Assembly (NCBI RefSeq): GCF_009831215.1
Contig: NZ_WUTW01000005.1
Span: forward strand, 372,001 to 436,000
Origin: Actinomadura rayongensis
GTDB lineage: Bacteria > Actinomycetota > Actinomycetes > Streptosporangiales > Streptosporangiaceae
Length of the DNA stretch: 64,000 nucleotides
Reading direction: 5' to 3'
The notes below the pieces were generated by a model. It ran no database searches, was not told where the DNA came from, and worked only from the letters and a program-made list of their open reading frames with translations. Numbering within the stretch: the stretch's first letter is position 1; every line of letters begins with the position of its first letter. The position numbers were made by a program, and so were the translations under genes. Positions 26,765 through 36,098 of this stretch are shown one piece after another.

Positions 26765-27550
26765 TCAGGCCTGCGCGGCTGCGCCTACGGTGGTGGGGCC
26801 CGAGTGCTCGGTGAGGTGGTCGGCCTCGACCACGTCGGCGACCACGCCGGTGATGTTGTCCGGGCCGCCGTTGTCGCGGGCGATCTCGATGAGCCGCCGG
26901 ACGGCCCCGGCGGGCTCGGCCTCGGCCGTCAGCACCTCGTAGATCGTCTGGGCGTCCACCGGGCCGCTCAGGCCGTCCGAGCACAGCAGGTACCGGTCGC
27001 CGAGCCGGGCCTCGCGCAGCCGCAGGTCGGGTTCGCGGTCGTCGCGGCCGTCCAGCACCCGGTACAGGACGTGCGACAGCCGCGACGTCTCCGCCGGGTC
27101 GGCCGTGCCGCCGGACTGCTCGGCCTCGGCCTTCAGCAGCTCGTCCATCGTGTGGTCCTGCGTGATCTGGAACAGCTCGCCGTCGCGCAGGAGGTAGCCG
27201 CGCGAGTCGCCGATGTGGGCGAGCGCGACGGACGTCCCGGCCCAGAGCATCGCGGTCAGCGTGGTGCCCATCCGGCTGAGGTCGGGCCGCTCCTCGCGCA
27301 CGATGCGCAGCTTCTCGTTCGCCTCCGCCACCGCACGGCCGAGGCTCCCGACGAGGTCGTCCGTCCGCTCGTCGGTGTCGAGCGAGCGCAGCGATCCGAT
27401 GACGGTGGAGCTGGCCACCTCGCCGCCCGCGTACCCGCCCATGCCGTCGGCGACCGCGATCAACCGCGCACCGGCATAGCCGGAGTCCTCGTTGTTCTCC
27501 CGGCTGCAGCCGATGTCGCTGCCTGCTGCGTATCTGATTGCTACGTTCAT
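26765..27550 (-). CDS. PP2C-family Ser/Thr phosphatase
   Basis: A 261-residue cytoplasmic PPM phosphatase, the counterpart of eukaryotic-type Ser/Thr kinases. The metal-binding motifs are in order: RENNED, VADGMGGYAGGEVAS, IGDSRGYL, CSDGLSG and NGGPDNITGVV. All expected acidic ligands are present, so it should be active. There is no PknB-type kinase in the window. The ATG at 27550 begins just before the domain; the ribosome site is weak. The response-regulator gene ends 40 bases upstream on the same strand. Confidence 0.9.
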   Translation of the reverse strand: MNVAIRYAAGSDIGCSRENNEDSGYAGARLIAVADGMGGYAGGEVASSTVIGSLRSLDTDERTDDLVGSLGRAVAEANEKLRIVREERPDLSRMGTTLTAMLWAGTSVALAHIGDSRGYLLRDGELFQITQDHTMDELLKAEAEQSGGTADPAETSRLSHVLYRVLDGRDDREPDLRLREARLGDRYLLCSDGLSGPVDAQTIYEVLTAEAEPAGAVRRLIEIARDNGGPDNITGVVADVVEADHLTEHSGPTTVGAAAQA

Positions 27551-27590
27551 ACCGATTTCGATGACGATCCTGTCAGGGAAGTTGTTTGTA

Positions 27591-28241
27591 TCAGTCGCCG
27601 GCGAGCCCATGACGGACGGCGTACAAAGCCGCCTGCGTCCGATCCTGCACTCCCAATTTCATGAGCAGATTACTGACGTGGGTCTTGACCGTCTTCTCGG
27701 AGACCACGAGCGCGCGTGCGATCTCCCGGTTGGACCCGCCCCGTGCGATGCACACGAGCACCTCCCGCTCCCGTTCGGTCAGCGCGGCCAGGCCGCGGTC
27801 GTCGCCGGCCCCGCCGCCGAGCATCGCCTCCGCGGCGTCGGGCGCGAAGAGGACGTGCCCGTCGTGGACGGCCCGGATCGCCTGGACGAGCGCCATCGGG
27901 TCGACGTCCTTGTAGAGGTACCCGGCGGCACCCGCCCGTACGGCGGGCAGCACGTGCCCTCGCTCCGTCACGCTCGTGAGGACGAGCACCCGTGCCGGAA
28001 CCCCCCGAGCCCGCAGCTCCGTCAGCGCGGCGAGTCCGTCGGCGCCCGGCATCTTGAGGTCCAGCAGCACGATATCGGGCTTCAGGGATTCGGCCAGCGT
28101 CACCGCCGACACGCCGTCCGCGGCCTCGCCGACGACCTCGATGTCGTCCTGGACGCCGAGGAACGTCCGCAGCCCCTGGCGCACCACAGGATGATCATCG
28201 GCGATCAGCACGCGGATCACAACGGGGTCGGGCGAACTCAC
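27591..28241 (-). CDS. NarL/LuxR-family response regulator
   Basis: A 216-residue two-component regulator. The receiver domain has the acidic pair Asp15-Asp16, the phospho-acceptor Asp61 in LLDLKMPGADG and the conserved Thr and Lys (VLTSV, LYKD). The C-terminal LuxR helix-turn-helix (LTEREREVLVCIARGGSN and EIARALVVSEKTVKTHVSN, overlapping) binds DNA. The GTG start overlaps the kinase stop as GTGA, so the pair is translationally coupled. Targets are unknown. Confidence 0.94.
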   Translation of the reverse strand: MSSPDPVVIRVLIADDHPVVRQGLRTFLGVQDDIEVVGEAADGVSAVTLAESLKPDIVLLDLKMPGADGLAALTELRARGVPARVLVLTSVTERGHVLPAVRAGAAGYLYKDVDPMALVQAIRAVHDGHVLFAPDAAEAMLGGGAGDDRGLAALTEREREVLVCIARGGSNREIARALVVSEKTVKTHVSNLLMKLGVQDRTQAALYAVRHGLAGD

Positions 28242-29371
28242 AGCGGCACCTCCAGCCGGACGACCGTGCCCTTTCCGGGCGTCGCGTCGATCGTCAGCGC
28301 GCCGCCGACCGACGCGGCCCGTTCGGTCATCGACGCGATCCCGAGGCCGCCGCCGTTCTTGCCGCCGGTCTCGGTGGCGGGGTCGAAGCCCGTCCCGTCG
28401 TCGGCGACCTCCAGCGCGAGCGCCCCACCGTCCGCGGTGAGCCGCACCTCGACCGACGCGGGGTCGGCGTGCCGGAGCGCGTTGTACAGCGCCTCCTGGA
28501 CGATCCGGAACACGACCGTCTCGCGCTCCTCGGTCAGCGCGACGGCCGTGGCGCCGGTGTACCGGACGGACGCGTCGCTGACCCGGTCCAGGACGTCCAC
28601 GTGCTTGCGCAGCGACGGGACGAGCCCGTCGGCGAGGTCGGCGGGCCGCAGCTCGAAGATGACCGCGCGCAGCTCCGCCAGCGCCTCGCCCGCCAGCTCC
28701 TCCACCCGCGCCAGCTCGGCCGCCGACCGGGCCGGGTCGCGGGGGGCGAGCGCGGCGGCGGCGCGGGCGGTGAGCCGGAGCGAGAAAAGCTTCTGCGCGA
28801 CCGCGTCGTGCAGTTCGCGCGCCAGCCGGTTGCGCTCGGCGACGACGGTCAGCTCGCGGTTGCGCTCGTACAGCCGCGCGTTCGACATCGCGATGGCGGC
28901 GTGGGCGGCGAACAGCGTGAGCAGTTCCTCGTCGGCCGCGGTGAACCCGCCGCCGGACTCCTTGTTGGCCAGGAAGATGATGCCGAGGACGTCCGCGCCG
29001 TCGGTGATCCGGACGCCGAGGAAGTCCTTGAGCACGGGATGCGCCACCGGCCAGCCCTCGAACTCGGGCGCGGCGCGGATGTCGGAGAGGCGGTGCGGGG
29101 TCTCGTCCCTGAGCATCGCGGCGAGCATCCCGTGCTGGCGCGGCAGCGGGCCGATCGCCTCCCACTGCTCGGCGCTGATCCCCGCGACGACGAACTCGGC
29201 GAACGAGCCCTCGTCGTCGGGGACGCCGAGCGCGGCGTAGCGGGCGTCCAGCAGCCGCGCGGCGGCCCGGACGATCACCTGGAGCACCTCGTGCACCGAC
29301 AGGTGGCTGGTGACGGCGAGGACGGCGGAACTGACGGCGTGCAGCGTCGCGTTCGCGTCCCGCTCGGCCAT
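28238..29371 (-). CDS. GAF-domain sensor histidine kinase
   Basis: A 377-residue soluble kinase. A GAF sensor domain (residues 20-160) is followed by a HisKA_3 domain with His in LARELHDAVAQKLF and a HATPase domain (VQEALYNALRHADP, VADDGTGFDP, GGLGIASMTERA). There are no membrane helices, so the signal is sensed in the cytoplasm, perhaps a haem, redox or small-molecule ligand of the GAF pocket. The ATG at 29371 has AAGGGG six bases upstream. It is the partner of the overlapping response regulator. Confidence 0.92.
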   Translation of the reverse strand: MAERDANATLHAVSSAVLAVTSHLSVHEVLQVIVRAAARLLDARYAALGVPDDEGSFAEFVVAGISAEQWEAIGPLPRQHGMLAAMLRDETPHRLSDIRAAPEFEGWPVAHPVLKDFLGVRITDGADVLGIIFLANKESGGGFTAADEELLTLFAAHAAIAMSNARLYERNRELTVVAERNRLARELHDAVAQKLFSLRLTARAAAALAPRDPARSAAELARVEELAGEALAELRAVIFELRPADLADGLVPSLRKHVDVLDRVSDASVRYTGATAVALTEERETVVFRIVQEALYNALRHADPASVEVRLTADGGALALEVADDGTGFDPATETGGKNGGGLGIASMTERAASVGGALTIDATPGKGTVVRLEVPL

Positions 29372-29521
29372 CACGCCCCCCTTCATGCCCCTCGGTAACG
29401 ACCGTACTCGCTGCGCGGTGTCCGGCGCCGGGTGGTCCGCAGGTCCTACGACCAAGGGCAGACGAGACGGGGCTCGGACGGCCGATGCGGGAAACGGTCA
29501 CGGATTTCTAGCGTCGAGGAC

Positions 29522-30196
29522 ATGACACAACGGACCGCACTCATCACGGGCGCCTCGCGCGGACTCGGCCTGGCGCTGGCGCGGGGGCTGGCGCGCGACG
29601 GCTGGCGGCTGGTGCTCGACGCGCGCGGCGCGGACGCCCTGCACGCGGCGGCGGCCGAGCTGGGCGCCGCGGCGATCGCGGGCGACGTCGCGTCCGCCGC
29701 GCACCGGGCGGAGCTGGCGGCGGCGGTGGCGGACGGGCTCGACCTGCTCGTCAACAACGCGGGCACGCTCGGGACCGTCCCGCTGCCCGCGCTCGCCGAC
29801 CAGCCGGTGGACGACCTCGCGGACGCGTTCGCGACGAACGTCCTGGCGCCGCTCGCGCTCGTCCAGGCGGTGCTGCCCGCGTTGCGCGCGCGGTCGGGGG
29901 CCGTCCTGAACATCACCTCGGACGCGGCGGGCGAGGCGTATCCGGGCTGGGGCGGCTACGGCGCGACGAAGGCGGCGCTGGACCAGCTCTCGGCCGTCCT
30001 CGCGGTCGAGGAGCCGGGCCTGCGCGTCTGGTGGGCCGACCCGGGCGAGATGAACACGGCGATGCTGCGCGCGGCGGGCGAGGACGCGGACGCCGCGCCG
30101 TCCCCCGACCACGCGGCGGCGGCCCTGCTGCGGTTGGTCGCCGATCGGTCGCCGAGCGGTCGGTACAGCGCCGCCGGGCTGCGGGAGAGACCGTGA
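29522..30196 (+). CDS. Short-chain dehydrogenase/reductase
   Basis: A 224-residue classical-type SDR. The cofactor motif TGASRGLG is at residues 9-16, NNAG at 77-80, the catalytic Ser in NITSDAAG and Y-x3-K in YGATK. The Arg in LVLDARG at the end of beta-2 favours NADPH. It is shorter than most classical SDRs because the substrate loop is reduced. The ATG is preceded by GAGGA. Its TGA overlaps the MFS GTG as GTGA, making it the first gene of a coupled three-gene operon. It is divergent from the two-component pair. Confidence 0.88.
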   Translation: MTQRTALITGASRGLGLALARGLARDGWRLVLDARGADALHAAAAELGAAAIAGDVASAAHRAELAAAVADGLDLLVNNAGTLGTVPLPALADQPVDDLADAFATNVLAPLALVQAVLPALRARSGAVLNITSDAAGEAYPGWGGYGATKAALDQLSAVLAVEEPGLRVWWADPGEMNTAMLRAAGEDADAAPSPDHAAAALLRLVADRSPSGRYSAAGLRERP

Positions 30197-31530
30197 CGCT
30201 CACGGCACCGCCCCTGCTCGCCGCCGGCCACCGCGGGCCCACGGCCGGGATCGTGCTGGTCACGACGCTGCTGGGGTTCGAGGAGATGGCCGTCGGGACG
30301 GCGCTGCCGACCGTCGCGCGCTCTTTGGACGGCCTCGCGCTCTACGCCTGGGGGTTCAGCGCGACGCTCATCGCGACGCTGCTGGCGACCGTCCTCGCGG
30401 GCGGCTGGACGGACCGGCGCGGTCCCGCCCGGCCCGTCCTGACCGGCCTGGCGCTGTTCACGGCCGGGCTCGCGGCGGCGGGGGCGGCGCCGTCCATGCC
30501 GGTCTTCGTCGCGGGCCGGGCGGTCCAGGGGCTCGGGGCGGGGACGACGCTCGTCGCGCTCTACGTCCTCATCGCCCGCGCCTACCCCGACGCGCTGCGG
30601 CCCCGTGTGTTCGCGGCGCTCGCGGCGGCGTGGGTGGTGCCGTCGCTGGCCGGTCCCGCGCTGGCCGGGCTGATCACCGACCACGCGGGCTGGCGCTGGG
30701 TGTTCCTCGGGCTGATCCCGCTGGTCGTCCCGGCGGCGGCGCTCCTCGTCCCGGCCCTGCGCACCCTGCCCCCCGCGCCGACGGGCGACGGGCGGTCGGC
30801 GCCCGCGCGGGACCGGCGGCGGACGGGGGCGGCGGTGGCCGTCGCGGCGGGCGCGGCCGTGCTGCTGTACGCGCTGGACCATCCGCGCGCCCTGCCGCTC
30901 GGGATCGCGGGCCTGGCCGGGCTCGGGTTCGGGCTGCCCCGGCTGCTGCCCGCCGGGACGCTGCGGCTGCGGCGCGGCCTGCCGAGCATCGTCCTCGCGC
31001 GCGGACTCATGGGCGGGGCGTTCTTCGGGACGAACGCGTTCATCCCCCTCGCGCTCACCGGCCTGCACGGGTTCAGCCCCACGCAGGCGGGCGTCGCGCT
31101 GACGTCCGGGGCCATCGCGTGGTCGGCGGCGGCGCAGTACCAGGGTCGCTCGTCCCGGCCGCAGGCGTTCTTCGCGGTGCTCGGCGCGGTCCTGCTCGCG
31201 GCGGGCGTCGCGGGCGCGGCGCTCGCGGCGCAGGCGTCGGGCTGGGCCGTCGCGCCCGTGTGGGCGCTCGGCGGCGCCGGGATGGGCTGCGCGACCGGGG
31301 CGCTGTCGGTGCTGCTGCTCGGCGCGTCCCCGGACGGGGCGCAGGGCGTCCACAGCTCGGCGCTCCAGATCGGGGACACGCTCGGGTCCGCGCTGCTCAT
31401 CGGCGCGTCCGGCGCCGTCCTGTCGGCCTTCGGGTCCCGGCTCGCGCCGGGGCTGGCGGTGGCCGGCCTGCTCTGCACGGCCGTCGCGGTCCTCGCGGTG
31501 ATCGCGGCACGACGACTGGAGACCTCATGA
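30193..31530 (+). CDS. MFS transporter
   Basis: A 445-residue major facilitator with about 12-13 hydrophobic segments. Motif A is seen as GGWTDRRGPARP between helices 2 and 3, and the helix-5 region has the antiporter-like WRWVFLGLIPL. This indicates a drug- or metabolite-efflux type (DHA-like), proton-driven. The start overlaps the SDR stop and the stop overlaps the QueA-like start (ATGA), so the three proteins are expressed together. Confidence 0.88.
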   Translation: MTLTAPPLLAAGHRGPTAGIVLVTTLLGFEEMAVGTALPTVARSLDGLALYAWGFSATLIATLLATVLAGGWTDRRGPARPVLTGLALFTAGLAAAGAAPSMPVFVAGRAVQGLGAGTTLVALYVLIARAYPDALRPRVFAALAAAWVVPSLAGPALAGLITDHAGWRWVFLGLIPLVVPAAALLVPALRTLPPAPTGDGRSAPARDRRRTGAAVAVAAGAAVLLYALDHPRALPLGIAGLAGLGFGLPRLLPAGTLRLRRGLPSIVLARGLMGGAFFGTNAFIPLALTGLHGFSPTQAGVALTSGAIAWSAAAQYQGRSSRPQAFFAVLGAVLLAAGVAGAALAAQASGWAVAPVWALGGAGMGCATGALSVLLLGASPDGAQGVHSSALQIGDTLGSALLIGASGAVLSAFGSRLAPGLAVAGLLCTAVAVLAVIAARRLETS

Positions 31531-32552
31531 CGACCGACACCTTCACCCTGCCCGGCGCCCTGGAGGCGCACGAGCCGCCCGAGGCGCGCGGCGTGGGACG
31601 CGACGGCGTCCGCCTGCTCGTCGGACGGCGTTCCGAACAGGCCGTGACCCACCACGCGTTCACCGATCTGCCGGACCTGCTCCGGCCCGCCGACCTCCTT
31701 GTGGTGAATGTCTCACCCACGCTTCCGGCGGCCGTTCGACTCGACCGGCTGACGGTCCACTTCTCGACCCCGGCACCCGATGATGGTGACGGTGACGGAG
31801 CGTGGCTGGTGGAACTGCGCTGCCGGCGCGGCACGTCCAGCGTCCCGTACGGGGGCGGCACCCCCGGCGAGTGGATCCCGATGCCCGGCGGCGCGACCCT
31901 CACCCTGCTGCGACGCCGCACACCCCGCCTGTGGGAGGCGCGACTGACCACCGACGTCGTCCCCTACCTGCGACGCCACGGCGTACCGATCGCCTACCCG
32001 TACGTGGACCGCGAGTGGCCCATCAGCGCCTACCAGACCGCGTTCGCCCTGGACCGGGGCGCGGGCAGCGCCGAGATGCCGAGCGCGGCCCGCGCGTTCA
32101 CCCCTGAGATCGTCACCCGGCTCGTGTCACGCGGCGTGCTCATCGCACCGCTGACCCTGCACACCGGGGTCGCGTCCCCCGAGGCGCACGAACCGCCCTA
32201 CGCCGAGCCGTACGAGGTCCCGGCGGCGACGGCCGCGCTGGTCGAGCACGTCCGGGCGCGCGGCGGACGGGTCATCGCGGTCGGGACGACGGTCGTCCGC
32301 GCGCTGGAGACGGCCGGGGCCGACGGGCGCGTCCGCGCCCGCTCGGGCTGGACGCGGCATCTCGTCACGCCCGAATCCGGTGTCCGCATCGTGGACGGCC
32401 TGCTCACCGGGCTCCACGAACCCCGCTCGTCGCACCTGCGGATGCTGCGCGCCATCGCCGGAAACGCCTTGCTGGACAGGGTCTACGACGCCGCGCTCAC
32501 CGAGCGTTACCTGTTCCACGAGTTCGGGGACGCGAATCTGTTGCTGCCCTGA
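31527..32552 (+). CDS. QueA-like protein (divergent SAM:tRNA ribosyltransferase-isomerase)
   Basis: A 341-residue protein, the usual QueA length. QueA adds the ribosyl part of S-adenosylmethionine to tRNA-bound preQ1. Family hallmarks kept include LLVVN, YQTAFA, TLHTG, IAVGTTVVRALE and FHEFGDANLLL. Two core motifs differ: N-x-TR-V-x-PAR becomes N-V-S-P-T-L-P-A-A, and the A-A-P-T-A-G-L-H-F loop becomes E-M-P-S-A-A-R-A-F. No other queuosine gene is present. It may act on a substrate other than tRNA. It is the last gene of the SDR-MFS-QueA operon. Confidence 0.85.
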   Translation: MTTDTFTLPGALEAHEPPEARGVGRDGVRLLVGRRSEQAVTHHAFTDLPDLLRPADLLVVNVSPTLPAAVRLDRLTVHFSTPAPDDGDGDGAWLVELRCRRGTSSVPYGGGTPGEWIPMPGGATLTLLRRRTPRLWEARLTTDVVPYLRRHGVPIAYPYVDREWPISAYQTAFALDRGAGSAEMPSAARAFTPEIVTRLVSRGVLIAPLTLHTGVASPEAHEPPYAEPYEVPAATAALVEHVRARGGRVIAVGTTVVRALETAGADGRVRARSGWTRHLVTPESGVRIVDGLLTGLHEPRSSHLRMLRAIAGNALLDRVYDAALTERYLFHEFGDANLLLP

Positions 32553-32616
32553 CGGCGTCCGCATGGTGGACACGCTGCGCGGACGGTCCCCGGCGGCCGG
32601 TAACGTGGAGATCGCC

Positions 32617-33834
32617 ATGAACGCATCAGAGCGGCGCACGCTGCTGATCACGCTCACCGGCCGCGACCGCCCCGGAGTGACGTCGCGCCTCTTCGCCACC
32701 CTCGCCGACTTCCCGATCACGGTCGTGGACGTGGAACAGGTCGTCATCCGCGGCCGTCTCGTCCTCGGCGTGCTCGTCTCCTACGCCCGCGGGACCGACA
32801 TCGGACGGGTCTGGAACGCCGCCGAGCGCGTCGCCGCCGACCTCGACATGGAGGTCGAGGTGTCCACCGGGCGCGACAAGGGCTTCCCGCGCGGACGCGG
32901 CCGGCTGCACGTGACCGTCCTCGGCGCGCCGCTGAAGCCCGCCGCGATGGCGGGCATCGCGGGACGCATCGCCGCGAGCGGCGCCAACATCGACCGCATC
33001 GACCGGCTCGCGCACTATCCGGTGACCTGCATCGAGATGCACGTCTCCGGCGCCGACCCGGACCGGCTGCGCGCCGAGCTGGCGCAGGAGGCCGTGGAGC
33101 AGCGCGTGGACGTCGCCGTCCAGCACGGCGGGCTGTTCCGGCGGGCCAAGCGGCTGATCGTCATGGACGTCGACTCGACGCTCATCCAGGGCGAGGTCAT
33201 CGAGCTGCTGGCCGAGCACGCGGGCTGCCTGCCCGAGGTCGCCAAGGTCACCGAGGCCGCGATGCGCGGCGAGCTGGACTTCGAGGGCTCCCTGCGCGAG
33301 CGCGTCGCGCTGCTGGCCGGGCTGGACGCGTCCGCGATCGACGAGGTCCGCGACAAGATCCAGCTCGCGGCGGGCGCCCGGACGCTGGTGCGCACGCTGA
33401 AGCGCCTGGACTACGAGTTCGCGATCGTCAGCGGCGGGTTCACCCAGGTCACCGACGCCCTCGTGGACGACCTCGGCATCGACTACTCGGCCGCCAACAC
33501 GCTGGAGATCGAGAACGGCAAGCTCACCGGCCGGGTCGTCGGACCGGTGATCGACCGGGCGGGCAAGGCGGCGGCGCTGGAGCGCTTCGCGCGCGAGGCG
33601 GGCGTGCCGATCGCCCAGACCGTCGCGATCGGGGACGGCGCCAACGACCTCGACATGCTCCAGGCGGCGGGGCTCGGCATCGCCTACAACGCCAAGCCGG
33701 TCGTCCGGCGGGCCGCCGACACGGCCGTCAACGTGCCCTACCTCGACACGATCCTGTTCCTGCTCGGCATCTCCCGCGAGGAGGTCGAGGCGGCCGACGC
33801 CGCCGACGACGCTCCGCACCCCGAGGGTCACTGA
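32617..33834 (+). CDS. serB: Phosphoserine phosphatase SerB
   Basis: A 405-residue enzyme for the last step of serine biosynthesis, with two N-terminal ACT-type domains (residues 8-80 and 97-165) and a C-terminal HAD phosphatase. The nucleophile is Asp184 in VMDVDSTLI, with SGGF (motif II), the K of DRAGKA (motif III) and GDGANDLDML (motif IV). The ACT domains suggest serine feedback, as in mycobacterial SerB2. The ATG has GGAG seven bases upstream. It follows the QueA-like gene by 64 bases and could be read with it. Confidence 0.95.
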   Translation: MNASERRTLLITLTGRDRPGVTSRLFATLADFPITVVDVEQVVIRGRLVLGVLVSYARGTDIGRVWNAAERVAADLDMEVEVSTGRDKGFPRGRGRLHVTVLGAPLKPAAMAGIAGRIAASGANIDRIDRLAHYPVTCIEMHVSGADPDRLRAELAQEAVEQRVDVAVQHGGLFRRAKRLIVMDVDSTLIQGEVIELLAEHAGCLPEVAKVTEAAMRGELDFEGSLRERVALLAGLDASAIDEVRDKIQLAAGARTLVRTLKRLDYEFAIVSGGFTQVTDALVDDLGIDYSAANTLEIENGKLTGRVVGPVIDRAGKAAALERFAREAGVPIAQTVAIGDGANDLDMLQAAGLGIAYNAKPVVRRAADTAVNVPYLDTILFLLGISREEVEAADAADDAPHPEGH

Positions 33835-33886
33835 AAGATCGTTCCACCGGTTTCCGGGTACGTCCCGGACCGGGGGTGAACCGAGC

Positions 33887-36094
33887 GTGCTCCAGCGTGT
33901 GCGGGACGCGTACGCGCGCTTCGAGGGCGGCGCGGCGTTCTTCTACGGGCCGACCGTCGCGTTCGCGATGGCGGCGCCGCTCGTCGCGGGCGCGCTCACC
34001 GGACGGGCCGCGCTCGGGTCCGTCCTCGCCCAGGGCGCCTACCTGGTGGCGCTGCGCGGCCCCGAGGGCCCCTACGGCAAGCAGGCCAAGAACCTGTTCG
34101 GCGCGGCGCTGATCGTCGCGGTCGGCGCGACGGTCGGCGGGAACCTCGCCGGGCACCCGTGGGTCGCGGCGGCGGTCGTGCCGGTGATCGTGGCGCTCGG
34201 CAGCACCGTCCGGTGGATCGGGGAGACGGCGGCGCTGACGGTGCTGCTCACGGCCGTCCGCCCGCCCGGCACGCACATCGTCCTGAACGGGGTCGTGGAG
34301 CTGATCGGCGGCGTGTGGGTGGCGCTGCTGCTGCTCTCGCCGTGGCCCGCGCGCCGCCTGAAGCCGCTGCGGAGCGCGCTCGGCGGGGCGGCCGAGGCCG
34401 TCGCCGCCGCGCTGGACACCGTCGCGGCCGACATCGGGGACCGGGACACGCGGGCGCTGGACGCCGTCCGGTCCGACCTCGCCGACGTCGCGCGGGCCAA
34501 GGCGTGGGACGACCGCCGCCGCACCGCCCGCGAAGCGCTCGGCAACGCCCGCACGACGCTCGGGCACTACGCCGCGGGCGGCGGGCCGTCCCGGCCGGAA
34601 CGGCTCGTGGAGGCGCTCGGCCGCATCATGCACGAGACCGTCGCGCTGCGGACGCTCGTCGACGCCGCCGATCGCCGTCCGCCCGGCCGAGAGTGGGAGC
34701 TGGAGGCGCGCGTGGCGATCCTCGCGCTCGCCGCACGGCTGCGGCTGATCGGCGGGGCCGTCCGGTCCGGCGGTGAGTTCCCGCTCGGCGCGGAGGGGTC
34801 CCCGGCGGTGCGGCGGCTCGTCCGGCGGACGGACGAGATCCGCCGCGCGAGCCTCGCCGGCGACGAGGACATGGTCGCCGCCGCGCTCGTCTCCCAGATC
34901 CGCGGCTCGGTCGACCGGATCATCGGGAACGTCGAGTCGGCGCGGCGGATCGCGGCGTCCGGCGTCCGGGTCGGGGTCGGCCCGCCCCGGCTGCCGCTGA
35001 TCTCGCCCGCCGCCGTCCTGGACCGCGCGGGCAGCGCGCTGCGCACCCGCTCGCCCGGCTTCCGGCAGATGACGCGGGTCGCCGTCGCGGTGGCGGTCGC
35101 GATGGCGCTCACGGCCGCGCTGCACCTCAGGCACGGGCAGTGGCTGACGCTGACGGTCATGAACGGCGTCCGCACGACGTACGGCGAGACGGTCACGAAC
35201 CTGCTCCAGCGCGTCGGCGGCTCGGTCGCGGGCTCGGCGATCGCGGCCGTGCTGCTCGCCGTCGCGCCCGACCAGCTCGGCGCGGCGTTCGTCGTGTTCG
35301 CGTTCGCGGCCGTCGGGTTCAGCCTGCGCCGGGTGAACTTCACGTTCTGGGGCCTGTTCGGGACGCCGCTGGCGATGATGCTGCTCAGCTTCTCGACCCG
35401 TTCGGGCTGGACGGTCGCCGCCGAGCGGATCGCGCTGACGCTGGCCGGGTGCGTGCTCGTTTTCCTGGCCGTCCGGCTGCTGTGGCCGCCGGGGTTCAAC
35501 GAGCGGATGCCCGTCCAGGTGGTGAAGGTGCTGAGCACGCAGGCCGACCTCGTCCGGGCGACGTCGGCGGTGGTGCGCGACGGCGCGGGATCGGTCGCGC
35601 CCGACACATTGCGCGCGGCGGAGAAGGCCATCGAGTCCGTCGCGGACACGCGGCGGCGGCTGGAGAACGAGCGGGTGCCCGACACCGAGCTGATCGGGGA
35701 GCTGCGCGGCGTCGCGCGGACCGCCTACCGGATCCGGGACCACCTCATCGCGGTCGGCCGGATGTCGCGGGAGGAGAGCGTCGATTCCGGGCCGATCCCG
35801 GAGATCCTGGACCGGCTGGCCGACGAGCTGAACGAGGCCGCGTCGATCATGGACGAGCGGGACAACGTGGACGTCTCCCCCAAGGTCCGGCTGGACGAGG
35901 AGTTCGCCGACCTGGACGACCACCTGTCCGGCCTCGCCCGCCGCCGCCGCGCCGAGGTGGAGGGCGGCACGCCGCGCGACGAGCTGACGCCGCTGCAGCA
36001 CGCGCTCGTCCAGGTGTCCGGGACGCGGCACGCCCTGCGGGAGCTGCGCGACGACGTGGCCGAGCTGATCGGCGCGGCGCTGCGGACGTCCTGA
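33887..36094 (+). CDS. FUSC-family inner-membrane protein
   Basis: A 735-residue protein of the fusaric-acid-resistance/aromatic acid exporter family. Two membrane blocks (residues 15-150 and 380-540, each with about six helices) flank a long soluble helical region; the second block carries the FUSC segment (LHLRHGQWLTLTVMNG, TVTNLLQRVGGSVAGS). A second soluble helical tail follows. Family members export aromatic acids or related compounds together with periplasmic partners in Gram-negatives; no partner exists here. GTG start with GGGGGTGA upstream. It stops four bases before the convergent phosphatase gene. Confidence 0.88.
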   Translation: MLQRVRDAYARFEGGAAFFYGPTVAFAMAAPLVAGALTGRAALGSVLAQGAYLVALRGPEGPYGKQAKNLFGAALIVAVGATVGGNLAGHPWVAAAVVPVIVALGSTVRWIGETAALTVLLTAVRPPGTHIVLNGVVELIGGVWVALLLLSPWPARRLKPLRSALGGAAEAVAAALDTVAADIGDRDTRALDAVRSDLADVARAKAWDDRRRTAREALGNARTTLGHYAAGGGPSRPERLVEALGRIMHETVALRTLVDAADRRPPGREWELEARVAILALAARLRLIGGAVRSGGEFPLGAEGSPAVRRLVRRTDEIRRASLAGDEDMVAAALVSQIRGSVDRIIGNVESARRIAASGVRVGVGPPRLPLISPAAVLDRAGSALRTRSPGFRQMTRVAVAVAVAMALTAALHLRHGQWLTLTVMNGVRTTYGETVTNLLQRVGGSVAGSAIAAVLLAVAPDQLGAAFVVFAFAAVGFSLRRVNFTFWGLFGTPLAMMLLSFSTRSGWTVAAERIALTLAGCVLVFLAVRLLWPPGFNERMPVQVVKVLSTQADLVRATSAVVRDGAGSVAPDTLRAAEKAIESVADTRRRLENERVPDTELIGELRGVARTAYRIRDHLIAVGRMSREESVDSGPIPEILDRLADELNEAASIMDERDNVDVSPKVRLDEEFADLDDHLSGLARRRRAEVEGGTPRDELTPLQHALVQVSGTRHALRELRDDVAELIGAALRTS

Positions 36095-36098
36095 GGCT

